A stretch of 48,594 nt of DNA from CAZJHX01 sp964545715 (GTDB lineage: Bacteria > Myxococcota_A > UBA9042 > GCA-2863065). The position numbers and the translations under genes are program-made. The stretch is taken from assembly GCA_964545715.1 (NCBI GenBank), contig CAZJHX010000081.1, forward strand, positions 1 through 48,594. The letters are read 5' to 3'. The notes beneath the pieces are model-generated. The model ran no database searches, had not been told where the DNA came from, and worked only from the letters and a program-made list of their open reading frames with translations. Each line of letters begins with the position of its first letter. Position 1 is the first letter of the stretch. Shown piece after piece: positions 1 to 7,945 of this stretch.

Positions 1-1376
1 TGGGGGTCGGGCCGGGAGACGGGGGCTGCTGCGAGGAGGGCTACTCCGGCAACGGCGGGGAGACCTGCTACGCGGCGTCGGGCGACGGCGACGTCGACGA
101 GGGCAGCTGCGACGACGGCAACCCCTGCAACGGGCTGGAGACCTGCCTGGCCGCGACCGGCTGTGCGCCCGGCGAGCCGCTTGCGTGCGACGACGGCAAC
201 GTGTGCAACGGACTGGAGGCGTGCGAGCCGGCCACCGGATGCGTGACGGCCGCAGCGCTGGTGTGCGACGACGGCGACGCGTGCAACGGCGTCGAGACCT
301 GCCACGCCACGACGGGCTGTCAGGATGGCGAGGCCCTGACCTGCGACGATGGGGACGCCTGCAACGGGGTGGAGGGCTGCGATCCGGCCTCGGGCTGCGT
401 CGACGGCACCCTGCTGACCTGCGACGACGGCGACGCCTGCAACGGCGTGGAGACCTGCGACGGCGCGGACGGCTGCCAACCGGGAGAGGCGCTGAGCTGC
501 GACGACGGCGACGCGTGCAACGGCGTGGAGACCTGCGAGCCGGACACGGGGTGCGCGGCGGGCGAGCCGCTGGTGTGCGACGACGGCGACGCCTGCAACG
601 GCGTCGAGACCTGCGACGGCACAGACGGCTGCCAGCCGGGAGAGGCGCTGAGCTGCGACGACGCCGACGCGTGCAACGGGCTGGAGACATGCGCCGCGGA
701 CACGGGGTGCGTCCCCGGTGCGGCCCCACTGTGCGATGACGGCGACCTGTGCACCGCGGACACCTGCACTCCGGAGGGCGGGTGCGCGTCCACGGCGATC
801 CCCGCGTGCCTGGCGTACTGCGAGCTGTCCGGCAGCGCGGGGGAGACCGTCAGCTGCGCGATTCGCGTCGCTCGCCAGACCGAGAGCGATCCGGCCCCGA
901 CCTCGGCGGACTTCAAGCTCTCGTGGGAGGTGGGCAAGGCGACGCTGGACGGCTTCGGCGACAAGCTGTGCCTGGATCCGGACACGTGCTTTGACTTTGA
1001 GCTGATCGAATGCGCGGACGGCGGTGTGGACTGCACCACCGCCAAGCTGGAGCCGACCGGCCACTCCCTGCTGGTGGCCCCCAAGGACAAGGCTGACTGG
1101 AGCGGCGGCGTGGTGGCGGTGGCCCTCTTCCATGCGGGCGCCGTGGGCCAGGCGCTGACCGACGCCTTCCTGAGCGATGCCGCGATCAGCGGGGACGCGG
1201 ACCTGTTCGAGGCGCGCTTTGTGCTGACCCAGGACGTAGACGCGGCGGCGCCTCTGGAGATCGCGGTCACCGCGGCCAAGGTCAACGACGGCAGCGGATT
1301 GGCGCTGGACGTCACGGTGGCGTCGCCGGACGGCACGCCCACGCTCATGGTCAACAAGCCGCCGATCACGCCATGA
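1..1376 (+). CDS. Secreted Cys-rich repeat protein with cohesin-like C-terminal domain (5' partial)
   Basis: The frame is open from the left edge (reading from base 3), so the start and any signal peptide lie outside the window; about 458 residues are visible. Positions 108-731 encode eight consecutive 26-residue units of the type CDDGDACNGVETC-x5-GC-x6, with Cys at unit positions 1, 7, 13 and 19, followed by a shortened ninth unit. From about 810 to the stop lies a Cys-poor beta-rich domain beginning with a GSAGETVSCAIRV stretch, with later LFEARFVL and PLEIAVT strands. This resembles the cohesin fold (G-x-x-G-x-x-V-x-V opening, late F-x-F/L strand). The stop overlaps the next start as ATGA (1373-1376), so the genes should be translationally coupled. 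The downstream protein carries dockerin-like loops, which supports the cohesin reading. The cohesin call is by pattern and inferential; the Cys-repeat call is certain. Confidence 0.75.
   Translation, partial: GVGPGDGGCCEEGYSGNGGETCYAASGDGDVDEGSCDDGNPCNGLETCLAATGCAPGEPLACDDGNVCNGLEACEPATGCVTAAALVCDDGDACNGVETCHATTGCQDGEALTCDDGDACNGVEGCDPASGCVDGTLLTCDDGDACNGVETCDGADGCQPGEALSCDDGDACNGVETCEPDTGCAAGEPLVCDDGDACNGVETCDGTDGCQPGEALSCDDADACNGLETCAADTGCVPGAAPLCDDGDLCTADTCTPEGGCASTAIPACLAYCELSGSAGETVSCAIRVARQTESDPAPTSADFKLSWEVGKATLDGFGDKLCLDPDTCFDFELIECADGGVDCTTAKLEPTGHSLLVAPKDKADWSGGVVAVALFHAGAVGQALTDAFLSDAAISGDADLFEARFVLTQDVDAAAPLEIAVTAAKVNDGSGLALDVTVASPDGTPTLMVNKPPITP
108..731 (+). repeat. Eight tandem 78-bp coding repeats
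   Basis: Eight units of exactly 78 bp (8 x 78 = 624) encode 26-residue Cys-rich modules beginning CDDGD/N. A shorter degenerate ninth unit starts at 732. Units at 420, 498, 576 and 654 alternate in sequence type (the units ending QPGEALS recur every second position), which suggests duplication of a two-unit block. Confidence 0.9.
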
Positions 1377-4300
1377 CCAGAGCCCTGATTCTGGCCGCGC
1401 TGCTGCTCCCTGCGGCGGTGGGCGCCGCGCCGATCACCACCGTGCCGACCGGCGATTTCAACGCTGACGGCGTTGTCACGTCGGCCGACTTGCAGTGCAT
1501 CACGCTGGTGTGGGTGCACGTCAACAACCCCCAGGCGCCGCCGAGCGCGTGCACGGCCACCGCCGACTGCGACGACGGCCAGTCCTGCATCCCCGGCTTT
1601 GACGCCGCCAAGGTGTGCATGCCCGGCTGCGTCGACGAGGCGGCCAACCTGGTGGACCCGGTCGCTCTGGCCCAGCGCCTGGACGTCAACTGCAACGCGC
1701 AGATCGACGTGGGCGACTTCGACGTGCTGGTCTCGCTGCTGCTCGAGCTGCCGCAGCTGCGCGATCACGACGGGGACGGCACCCTGGACTTCTGCGACGC
1801 CGACTCGGACGGGGACGGCGTGGACGATGAGTCCGACTGCGCGGCGCTGAACCCCGCCCAGGCCGGCGGCTCGCCCGAGCTGTGCGACGGGATCGACAAC
1901 GACTGCAACGGCGCGATCGACGAGAACACGCCGGACACGGACAGCGACGGCACCTGTGACGCGCTGGACACCGACGGAGCGCCCTGCACGGGTACAGCGG
2001 ATTGTGTCGGCGGGATCTGCAGCAACGGCTTCTGCTGCAACGGCGGCGACTGCTGTGCCCAGGCCTCGGACTGCCCGGCGAGCTATACCGAGGCCGCGAC
2101 GTGTCCGGGCCCGGCGACGTGCGGCGGCGAGCAGGTGGTAGCCGCGTGTGTGGGCGCGGTGTGCGGATCGACGACAGTATCCAGTGTGACCGGCTGCGAC
2201 GGCCAGGCGTGTGTGCCTCACGGACACTGTGACGCGGCCGCGAGCTGCGTGCCCGACATCGTCGTGATCGGCCAGCCGGACTTCTCGAGTGTCGCCCCGA
2301 ACGGCGCGCCGGTGTCGGGGACAGACGTGCTCTATCGGCCTTACCGCGTGGACCGGGTCGCGGGCCGACTTGTCACCAGCGACGGGCAAAACCACCGGCT
2401 CCTGGTCTTCTACGACGATCTGGACGCCACGCCGACGGTGCTGGGGCAGGCAGACGCGGTGAGCGGCTTGGAAAACCGCGGAGCAGCGACGCCGACCGGG
2501 ACCTCCTTCTACCTACCGCGCGCCGCGCCGAGCAACTCAGGGCTGATCGTCACCGACATCCGCAACAATCGGGTGTTGTTGTGGGACGACTTTCCAACCT
2601 CGGCGGATACCCCCGCAGACGTCGTGGTGGGGCAGTCCGACCTCACGTCCGGCGCCCCGTTCGCAGGACTCGGCGGGCCGACCGCGGGCGGCCTGAAGCT
2701 GCCCGGCAACGCCATCATCGCGTATGACAAGCTGCTGGTCGCAGATTGGACGAACAACCGTGTCCTGGTCTTTGATCCGGTGCCCACATCAAACGGCGCC
2801 CAGGCCGCGACGGTTCTGGGCCAGCCGGGCTTCGGCACCGTCGCGATCAACCAGGGCGGCGCGCCGTCCGCCAGTACGATGCACTTTCCGATGGATCTGG
2901 TCATGGACGGCCCACGCCTGCTGATCGCGGACGATCGCAACCACCGGATTCTGGTCTGGAACACCATTCCGGCGGCAAGCAACGCGCCGGCCGATGTGGT
3001 GATCGGGCAGCCCGACTTCGAGACCGTCTCTCAGTCTCCGGCCGGGCTGCACGGCCCGTGGTCGCTGACGATGGGGGGCGAGCGGCTGCTTGTCGGCGAC
3101 TCACGCAACCACCGCATCCTGTTTTGGAACAAGACGCCGACAGCCGGCGGCGTGCCGCCGGACGGGGTGATCGGACAGACCGACTTCGCCACGGTGCTGG
3201 AGAATCGTGGACAGGCCGCGCCGGGCGCGGACGGCTTGTCGTACCCGCGGCCGACGCTGTTCGAGAGCGGGTCACTCTTTGTCGCCGACGGCAGCAATAA
3301 CCGCGTGCTGCGCTTCGATACCTCGCTGGGCGACGGCACGGACGTGGCGGCGCTGGTCTATGGCCAGGCGAACTTCACGGGCAGAGATCCCAACGGCGTC
3401 GCGCCGAACGGCACCGGCTTTCTGGCCCCGACCGGCATCGCCGCCACCGCCGAGAGGGTCGTGGTGGTGGAGCGCGGCCACAGCAGAGCGATGGTCTTTG
3501 ACGCAAACGACGTCGGCTCCGGGGCGCTAGCCGTCATCGGCCAGCCGGACGTGACCTCCGTGCTGCCGAATCGGGGTGGCGATCCGGCAGCGGACACGTT
3601 CAACACCGCCTACGGGGCGGCGCCGGGGGTCGCGTTCGACGGTGACGGCCGCCTCTACCTGGCGGACACCTACAACAACCGGATTCTGGTCTTCAACGCG
3701 GCGCCCGAGGCTCACGGCGCGCCGGCCGACCACGTGCTGGGTCAGCCCGGCTTCGAGACCAACGAGGCCAACCACCCGGACCTGCCTCCCCAGGGCCGCA
3801 TCACCACGCCATGGGGGCTGAGCGTTACGGGCGACCAGCTATTGGTCGCCGATCCGGGCAACAGCCGCGTGCTGTTCTTCACGATTCCGGACGCCCTCGA
3901 CCCCGCCAGCGACAGCTTTCAGCAGGCCACCATGGTCGTGGGTCAGCCCGACTACGTGCAGTCGGGCACCGGCACGAGCGCCACGCAGATGAAGCACCCG
4001 ATCGCCGCGCTGATCGATGACGGACGCCTCTATGTACTGGACAGCTACAACAACCGGGTCCTGGTCTACAACACCGTGCCGACCGCGCCCGGTGCGGCCG
4101 CCGACATCGTGTTGGGTCAGCCGGACTTCGAGTCTGCGGAGACCGGCAGCGGCCCGGCCCGATTCTTCGGCGCGACAACCACCGCGGTGTCCCTGGCCGT
4201 GGTCGACGGAACGCTGCTGGTCCCCGACGATCAGGGCTATCGCATCCTGGGCTTTGACACGACCCAGCTGGCCACCGGGATGGCGGCCTCCGTGGTCATC

Positions 4301-6931
4301 GGACAGCCCGACTTTGAGACGCGCCAGTGGTGGCACCCGGGCAACGCCACCAACAGCGCCTGGGGCGCGCTGGCGGCGCCACGCGCGGTGTCACCTGGCC
4401 CGGACGGACGCCTCTGGATCTGCGTCGCATACCAGCATCGCGCCTTTGGCCTGGCGCCCGGTGCGATCTGGGATCACGCCTTCCCGCCGACCTACGATAT
4501 CGATGGTGACGGCCTGGAGGCGGACGCCGACAACTGCGCCTTTTACCCGGCCGCCGATCAGACGGACACCGATGACGACGGCAAGGGTGACCTGTGTGAC
4601 CTGTGCCCGGGCGATGCCGCCGACGACGCCGACGCGGACGGGCTGTGCGCCGACTTCGACAACTGCGACGACACGGCCAACCCCATGCAGGAGGACCTGG
4701 ACGGCGACGGTCAGGGCGACCCGTGCGACGACGACGCGGACGGGGACGGTGTGCCCAACCCGGACGACTGTGAGCCGCACAACTCGACCCTGCCGATCGA
4801 CGGCTCGTGTGTCTGCCCACAGTGGAGCACGGCGCTGGCCAACGCCGACCCCGAGATCGGCCACGCGATGATCGGCATGAGCGCAGGCGACTCCCCGACC
4901 ACGCTGGTGACGGGCTACACGCGCAAAGCACCGTACACGCAGCTGGACGGCTGGTTTGCCGCGCTGGACAGCGGCGGCGCGGTCGTCTGGGAGAAGACGA
5001 TCTCGGGTGGCAGCGGGCGCACGCTCGCGTATGGGGCGGTGCCGACGCCGGCCGGCGGACACATCGCCGTTGGCCGCACGGACCCGGACAACAATCAGCT
5101 CATGCGCGGCGCCGTTTGGGTCTTCGACGAGGCCGGGGAGCTGACAGCGCAATCGGAGTATACAGACGGGCTTCGGAACCTCAGGTCCGTGACCCTGAGA
5201 CCGGGCGGCGGCTACCTTGCGGCAGGCTGGACAGCGCCGGACGCGGCATCCAACTACTCGGGCTGGCTGCTGCGCCTGGATGCGGACGGGCAGACGGTTT
5301 GGAGCACCGCCTACCCAAGCACGACGTGGCGCAGACAGCTCTATGCAGTAGCGCCGATCGCGGGCGGTGGCGCCATCGCCGTGGGGCACAACGCGTATGA
5401 GAGCTATGAGAACCGGGCGGGCGCGGCGATTCGCGTGGACGACAGCGGCGAGGTGGTGTGGGAGATCGAGGTCGGCCCGCAGACGGGACGCAACCTTCTG
5501 CTGGACGTAGTCGACATCCCGGGCGGCCAGGTCATCGCGACCGGCTTCGAAAGCGCGTCCAAGGTGCAACACGCGTGGGTCGTAGCCCTGAACTACGACG
5601 GCACGGTGGCGTGGAACAACTCGTACGCGACGGACAAGGGCGGCAACGGGCTTGTGGGCTACGGATGGGGCCTGACCCCGACGGATGATGGCGGCGTGAT
5701 GGTCGTGGGTCGCACGCCCCGAGCCGATATGGGCCCGGCTCCGTGGCTGCTCAAGCTCTCCGCGGCGGGCGACCTGCAGTGGGAGCGCATGTACGCGACG
5801 CCAACCGGCAGGCAGGGACTGAGCGTCAAACAGCTGGCGGACGGCGACTATCTGATCGGCATGCGCGAGACCAACTGGCAGGTCTCCCATGTGCTGCGCA
5901 CCGATCCGCAGGGCAACGTCGGCTGCCTGTGCGGGGACGGGGCCTGCGACGCGCCCGAAGACTGCAACAGCTGCCCCGGCGACTGTGGGTGCGGTGACGG
6001 CGGCACGTGCGACACGGCGGGTGTCTGCTGCACAGCGGGCGCCGAGATCTGCGACGGCATCGACAACAACTGCGACGGCGCGGTGGACGACGGCGAAGAC
6101 ACCTGCCCCGCGGTGGACTATCACTGCGACTACGACGGGGACGGCGTGCGCTCAACAAGCGTGACAGGGACGTGCCACACGTTCGCATGCGCGCCGATCG
6201 GCTGCGGTCAGACCCCGGGCACGGACACCGACGATACGGGCGCGGCAGGTGTCTCTTGCCAGGCGCTCAAGACCAGTAGCCCGGCAAGGCCCGACGGGGT
6301 CTATCGACTGGACCCGGACGACGACGGGCCTCTGCCCGCCGCCCTGGCCTATTGCGATATGACGTCCGACGGCGGCGGCTGGACCCTGATCCTGAAGACC
6401 GCCCACGACACCGAGCTCAGCTACGACGCGGTCTACTGGGACACCGAGGCGACGCTCAACCCGGAAGAGCGCAATACGGGCGTGGTGTCGGCCAAGCTGG
6501 ACGCCTTCAACACCGTCGCCTTCACCACTATCCGCGGATGCGTGGAGCTGCCCACCTCGAACTGCGTCACACACACCTTCGCCCAACCCAAGGCCTCTGC
6601 CCTGGCGCTGTTTCAAGGCCCCTACCTGCCCGAGGGCGTGGACAAAGAGGAGTTCGAGGCGGTCTTCACCCCGACCGGCCACAAGGACTGCCCACCCCAG
6701 CTGCCGGGCTTCAACGCCGCCGACGACAACAACAACGAAAACCGCGCACGGTGGGGCTTTTTAAACAACCTGCCCGAGCAGGACTGCCTACCAAACCCTG
6801 AAGACGACTCGGACGCCGCGATAGGCTGGGGCGTCAACGCCACCGGCTGCTGCTCGGCCGGGGCCGGCTACACAGAGATGTTCACGGGCGACCACCACGG
6901 CTTCAAAAACAGCTGGCTCTGGGTGCGCTAA
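1373..6931 (+). CDS. Giant secreted multidomain protein: dockerin-like, NHL propeller, TSP3 repeats, fibrinogen-like C-terminus
   Basis: 1852 residues. Residues 1-19 are a signal peptide (MTRALILAALLLPAAVGAAP). Residues about 22-45 and 104-126 each hold a dockerin-type calcium loop (GDFNADGVVTSADL and DVNCNAQIDVGDF, spacing D-x-N-x-D/N-x6-D). A TSP3-like acidic stretch and a MopE-type ELCDGIDNDCNG motif follow (to about 190). Residues about 295-1035 carry NHL-like blades repeating VIGQPDF...NNRVLVF. Residues 1040-1145 are TSP3 repeats (DxDGDG). Residues 1150-1515 form a second propeller-like region with repeated 'ALDSGGAVVWEKT'-type strands. Around 1557 is another CDGIDNNCDG motif, and from 1628 to the end a fibrinogen-like GGGWT domain (YCDMTSDGGGWTLILKT). 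The protein is extracellular and probably calcium-stabilised and adhesive or scaffold-binding. Its ATG overlaps the preceding stop (ATGA). The dockerin reading is inference; the other repeats are plain to see. Confidence 0.85.
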   Translation: MTRALILAALLLPAAVGAAPITTVPTGDFNADGVVTSADLQCITLVWVHVNNPQAPPSACTATADCDDGQSCIPGFDAAKVCMPGCVDEAANLVDPVALAQRLDVNCNAQIDVGDFDVLVSLLLELPQLRDHDGDGTLDFCDADSDGDGVDDESDCAALNPAQAGGSPELCDGIDNDCNGAIDENTPDTDSDGTCDALDTDGAPCTGTADCVGGICSNGFCCNGGDCCAQASDCPASYTEAATCPGPATCGGEQVVAACVGAVCGSTTVSSVTGCDGQACVPHGHCDAAASCVPDIVVIGQPDFSSVAPNGAPVSGTDVLYRPYRVDRVAGRLVTSDGQNHRLLVFYDDLDATPTVLGQADAVSGLENRGAATPTGTSFYLPRAAPSNSGLIVTDIRNNRVLLWDDFPTSADTPADVVVGQSDLTSGAPFAGLGGPTAGGLKLPGNAIIAYDKLLVADWTNNRVLVFDPVPTSNGAQAATVLGQPGFGTVAINQGGAPSASTMHFPMDLVMDGPRLLIADDRNHRILVWNTIPAASNAPADVVIGQPDFETVSQSPAGLHGPWSLTMGGERLLVGDSRNHRILFWNKTPTAGGVPPDGVIGQTDFATVLENRGQAAPGADGLSYPRPTLFESGSLFVADGSNNRVLRFDTSLGDGTDVAALVYGQANFTGRDPNGVAPNGTGFLAPTGIAATAERVVVVERGHSRAMVFDANDVGSGALAVIGQPDVTSVLPNRGGDPAADTFNTAYGAAPGVAFDGDGRLYLADTYNNRILVFNAAPEAHGAPADHVLGQPGFETNEANHPDLPPQGRITTPWGLSVTGDQLLVADPGNSRVLFFTIPDALDPASDSFQQATMVVGQPDYVQSGTGTSATQMKHPIAALIDDGRLYVLDSYNNRVLVYNTVPTAPGAAADIVLGQPDFESAETGSGPARFFGATTTAVSLAVVDGTLLVPDDQGYRILGFDTTQLATGMAASVVIGQPDFETRQWWHPGNATNSAWGALAAPRAVSPGPDGRLWICVAYQHRAFGLAPGAIWDHAFPPTYDIDGDGLEADADNCAFYPAADQTDTDDDGKGDLCDLCPGDAADDADADGLCADFDNCDDTANPMQEDLDGDGQGDPCDDDADGDGVPNPDDCEPHNSTLPIDGSCVCPQWSTALANADPEIGHAMIGMSAGDSPTTLVTGYTRKAPYTQLDGWFAALDSGGAVVWEKTISGGSGRTLAYGAVPTPAGGHIAVGRTDPDNNQLMRGAVWVFDEAGELTAQSEYTDGLRNLRSVTLRPGGGYLAAGWTAPDAASNYSGWLLRLDADGQTVWSTAYPSTTWRRQLYAVAPIAGGGAIAVGHNAYESYENRAGAAIRVDDSGEVVWEIEVGPQTGRNLLLDVVDIPGGQVIATGFESASKVQHAWVVALNYDGTVAWNNSYATDKGGNGLVGYGWGLTPTDDGGVMVVGRTPRADMGPAPWLLKLSAAGDLQWERMYATPTGRQGLSVKQLADGDYLIGMRETNWQVSHVLRTDPQGNVGCLCGDGACDAPEDCNSCPGDCGCGDGGTCDTAGVCCTAGAEICDGIDNNCDGAVDDGEDTCPAVDYHCDYDGDGVRSTSVTGTCHTFACAPIGCGQTPGTDTDDTGAAGVSCQALKTSSPARPDGVYRLDPDDDGPLPAALAYCDMTSDGGGWTLILKTAHDTELSYDAVYWDTEATLNPEERNTGVVSAKLDAFNTVAFTTIRGCVELPTSNCVTHTFAQPKASALALFQGPYLPEGVDKEEFEAVFTPTGHKDCPPQLPGFNAADDNNNENRARWGFLNNLPEQDCLPNPEDDSDAAIGWGVNATGCCSAGAGYTEMFTGDHHGFKNSWLWVR

Positions 6932-6941
6932 CGGGTGCGGG

Positions 6942-7898
6942 TCACGGGGTCCGCGGCAGGCAGCCGAAGCGACCCGTTCGTTCGTCAAAGCCGCACGACG
7001 TGCCGGTAAGCGTGCAATCCGTAACCTGGAGGCTGCCTCCCGGATCGGGACACGCGAGCAGCACGTCTCCCGTGCATGTGCCGGTGTGGGCGATCTCGCT
7101 GCAGGTCACCTCGGGGGTCTCGCACGCTCCAGCGGCGCTACACAGCTTTCCGGGACCACAATGTCCGCACACGTCGCCGCATCCGTCGGGGCCGCACTGC
7201 TTATCGGCGCACTGCGGTTGGCACAAGGGACCGTTCAGGCACACCTTGGACTCGAGCCCACACTCGCCGAGCAGCGCATTGCCCACGCATGCGCCGTCTC
7301 CCGTCCCCGTCGCGGCGCAGACGTCGCTTATGCATTGAGTCAGCGCCATGAAGGGAACGAGCGACTCCGACTCGGGCAACCCCTGGGTGGCGCAGTCGCC
7401 CGCGCATGCTAGAAACTGAGCTTCCGCACATCCGGCCGTGCAGTCCAGGAGCTCGGAGCAAACCCAAGGTGTGGGTGGGCCGATCGGCTCGAACGGGATG
7501 CCCGCGCACTGGGCGAAGGACTCCCGACACCCGCTCGATGCCAGGCAGATCTGGCACTTTGCCTCGGCAAAGGCCGAGCTGCCGCCGCAACTGCAGTGCA
7601 TCTGAATGCACGCGACCTGGTCGACGACACACTCGGAGCAAGACAGGCTGATTCCGGTATGGGTTTGAACGCACTCGAGCGTGCACGCCCTCGTATCGCA
7701 ATGACCGCACGGAAGATCGACCGGCCCGCGGATAACGGCACGGTCGTCCGGCCCGCATGCCTCAGAAGGGGTCGGATCGACGTCGGGCATGCTGGGTGCG
7801 ACCTCCTCGGCGACGGTGGTCCCCGCATCCGCCTCGGAGCCGCACGCCGAAAGCGCAGATAACAGAAGCGTGGCAGAGAAGGCGAAGCGCGAGCGCAT
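6942..7898 (-). CDS. Cys-rich lipoprotein, function unknown
   Basis: 318 residues from ATG 7898. This start puts a signal peptide with lipobox LSAC (MRSRFAFSATLLLSALSAC) at the N-terminus; the frame is open further upstream but that part has no coding character. The body has numerous Cys pairs, including a central helical-looking region (DCTAGCAEAQFLACAGDC) and a C-terminal CGPDGCGDVCGHC motif related to the repeats of the lipoprotein at 36742. No catalytic motif is recognised. Its stop lies 10 bp from the stop of the giant protein (convergent). The next gene upstream on the same strand is the kinase ending at 7946, 47 bp away, so co-transcription is possible. Confidence 0.8.
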   Translation of the reverse strand: MRSRFAFSATLLLSALSACGSEADAGTTVAEEVAPSMPDVDPTPSEACGPDDRAVIRGPVDLPCGHCDTRACTLECVQTHTGISLSCSECVVDQVACIQMHCSCGGSSAFAEAKCQICLASSGCRESFAQCAGIPFEPIGPPTPWVCSELLDCTAGCAEAQFLACAGDCATQGLPESESLVPFMALTQCISDVCAATGTGDGACVGNALLGECGLESKVCLNGPLCQPQCADKQCGPDGCGDVCGHCGPGKLCSAAGACETPEVTCSEIAHTGTCTGDVLLACPDPGGSLQVTDCTLTGTSCGFDERTGRFGCLPRTP

Positions 7899-7945
7899 TC
7901 CCTGATCATCGCGGAGGGAGTCGTCGATGTCCACGCCCTGCTCTG

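Noticed and set aside
108..731. Possible CRISPR-like array
   Set aside because: Repeats are contiguous 78-bp coding units with no spacers.
320..2395. Long minus-strand open frame opposite the two secreted proteins (also 4391-6124 minus, 23863-25698 plus, 38686-40809 plus, 41676-43793 plus)
   Set aside because: High GC leaves long antisense frames open. These show Arg/Ala/His-rich low-complexity translations with no domains, while the opposite strand has clear signal peptides and domains.
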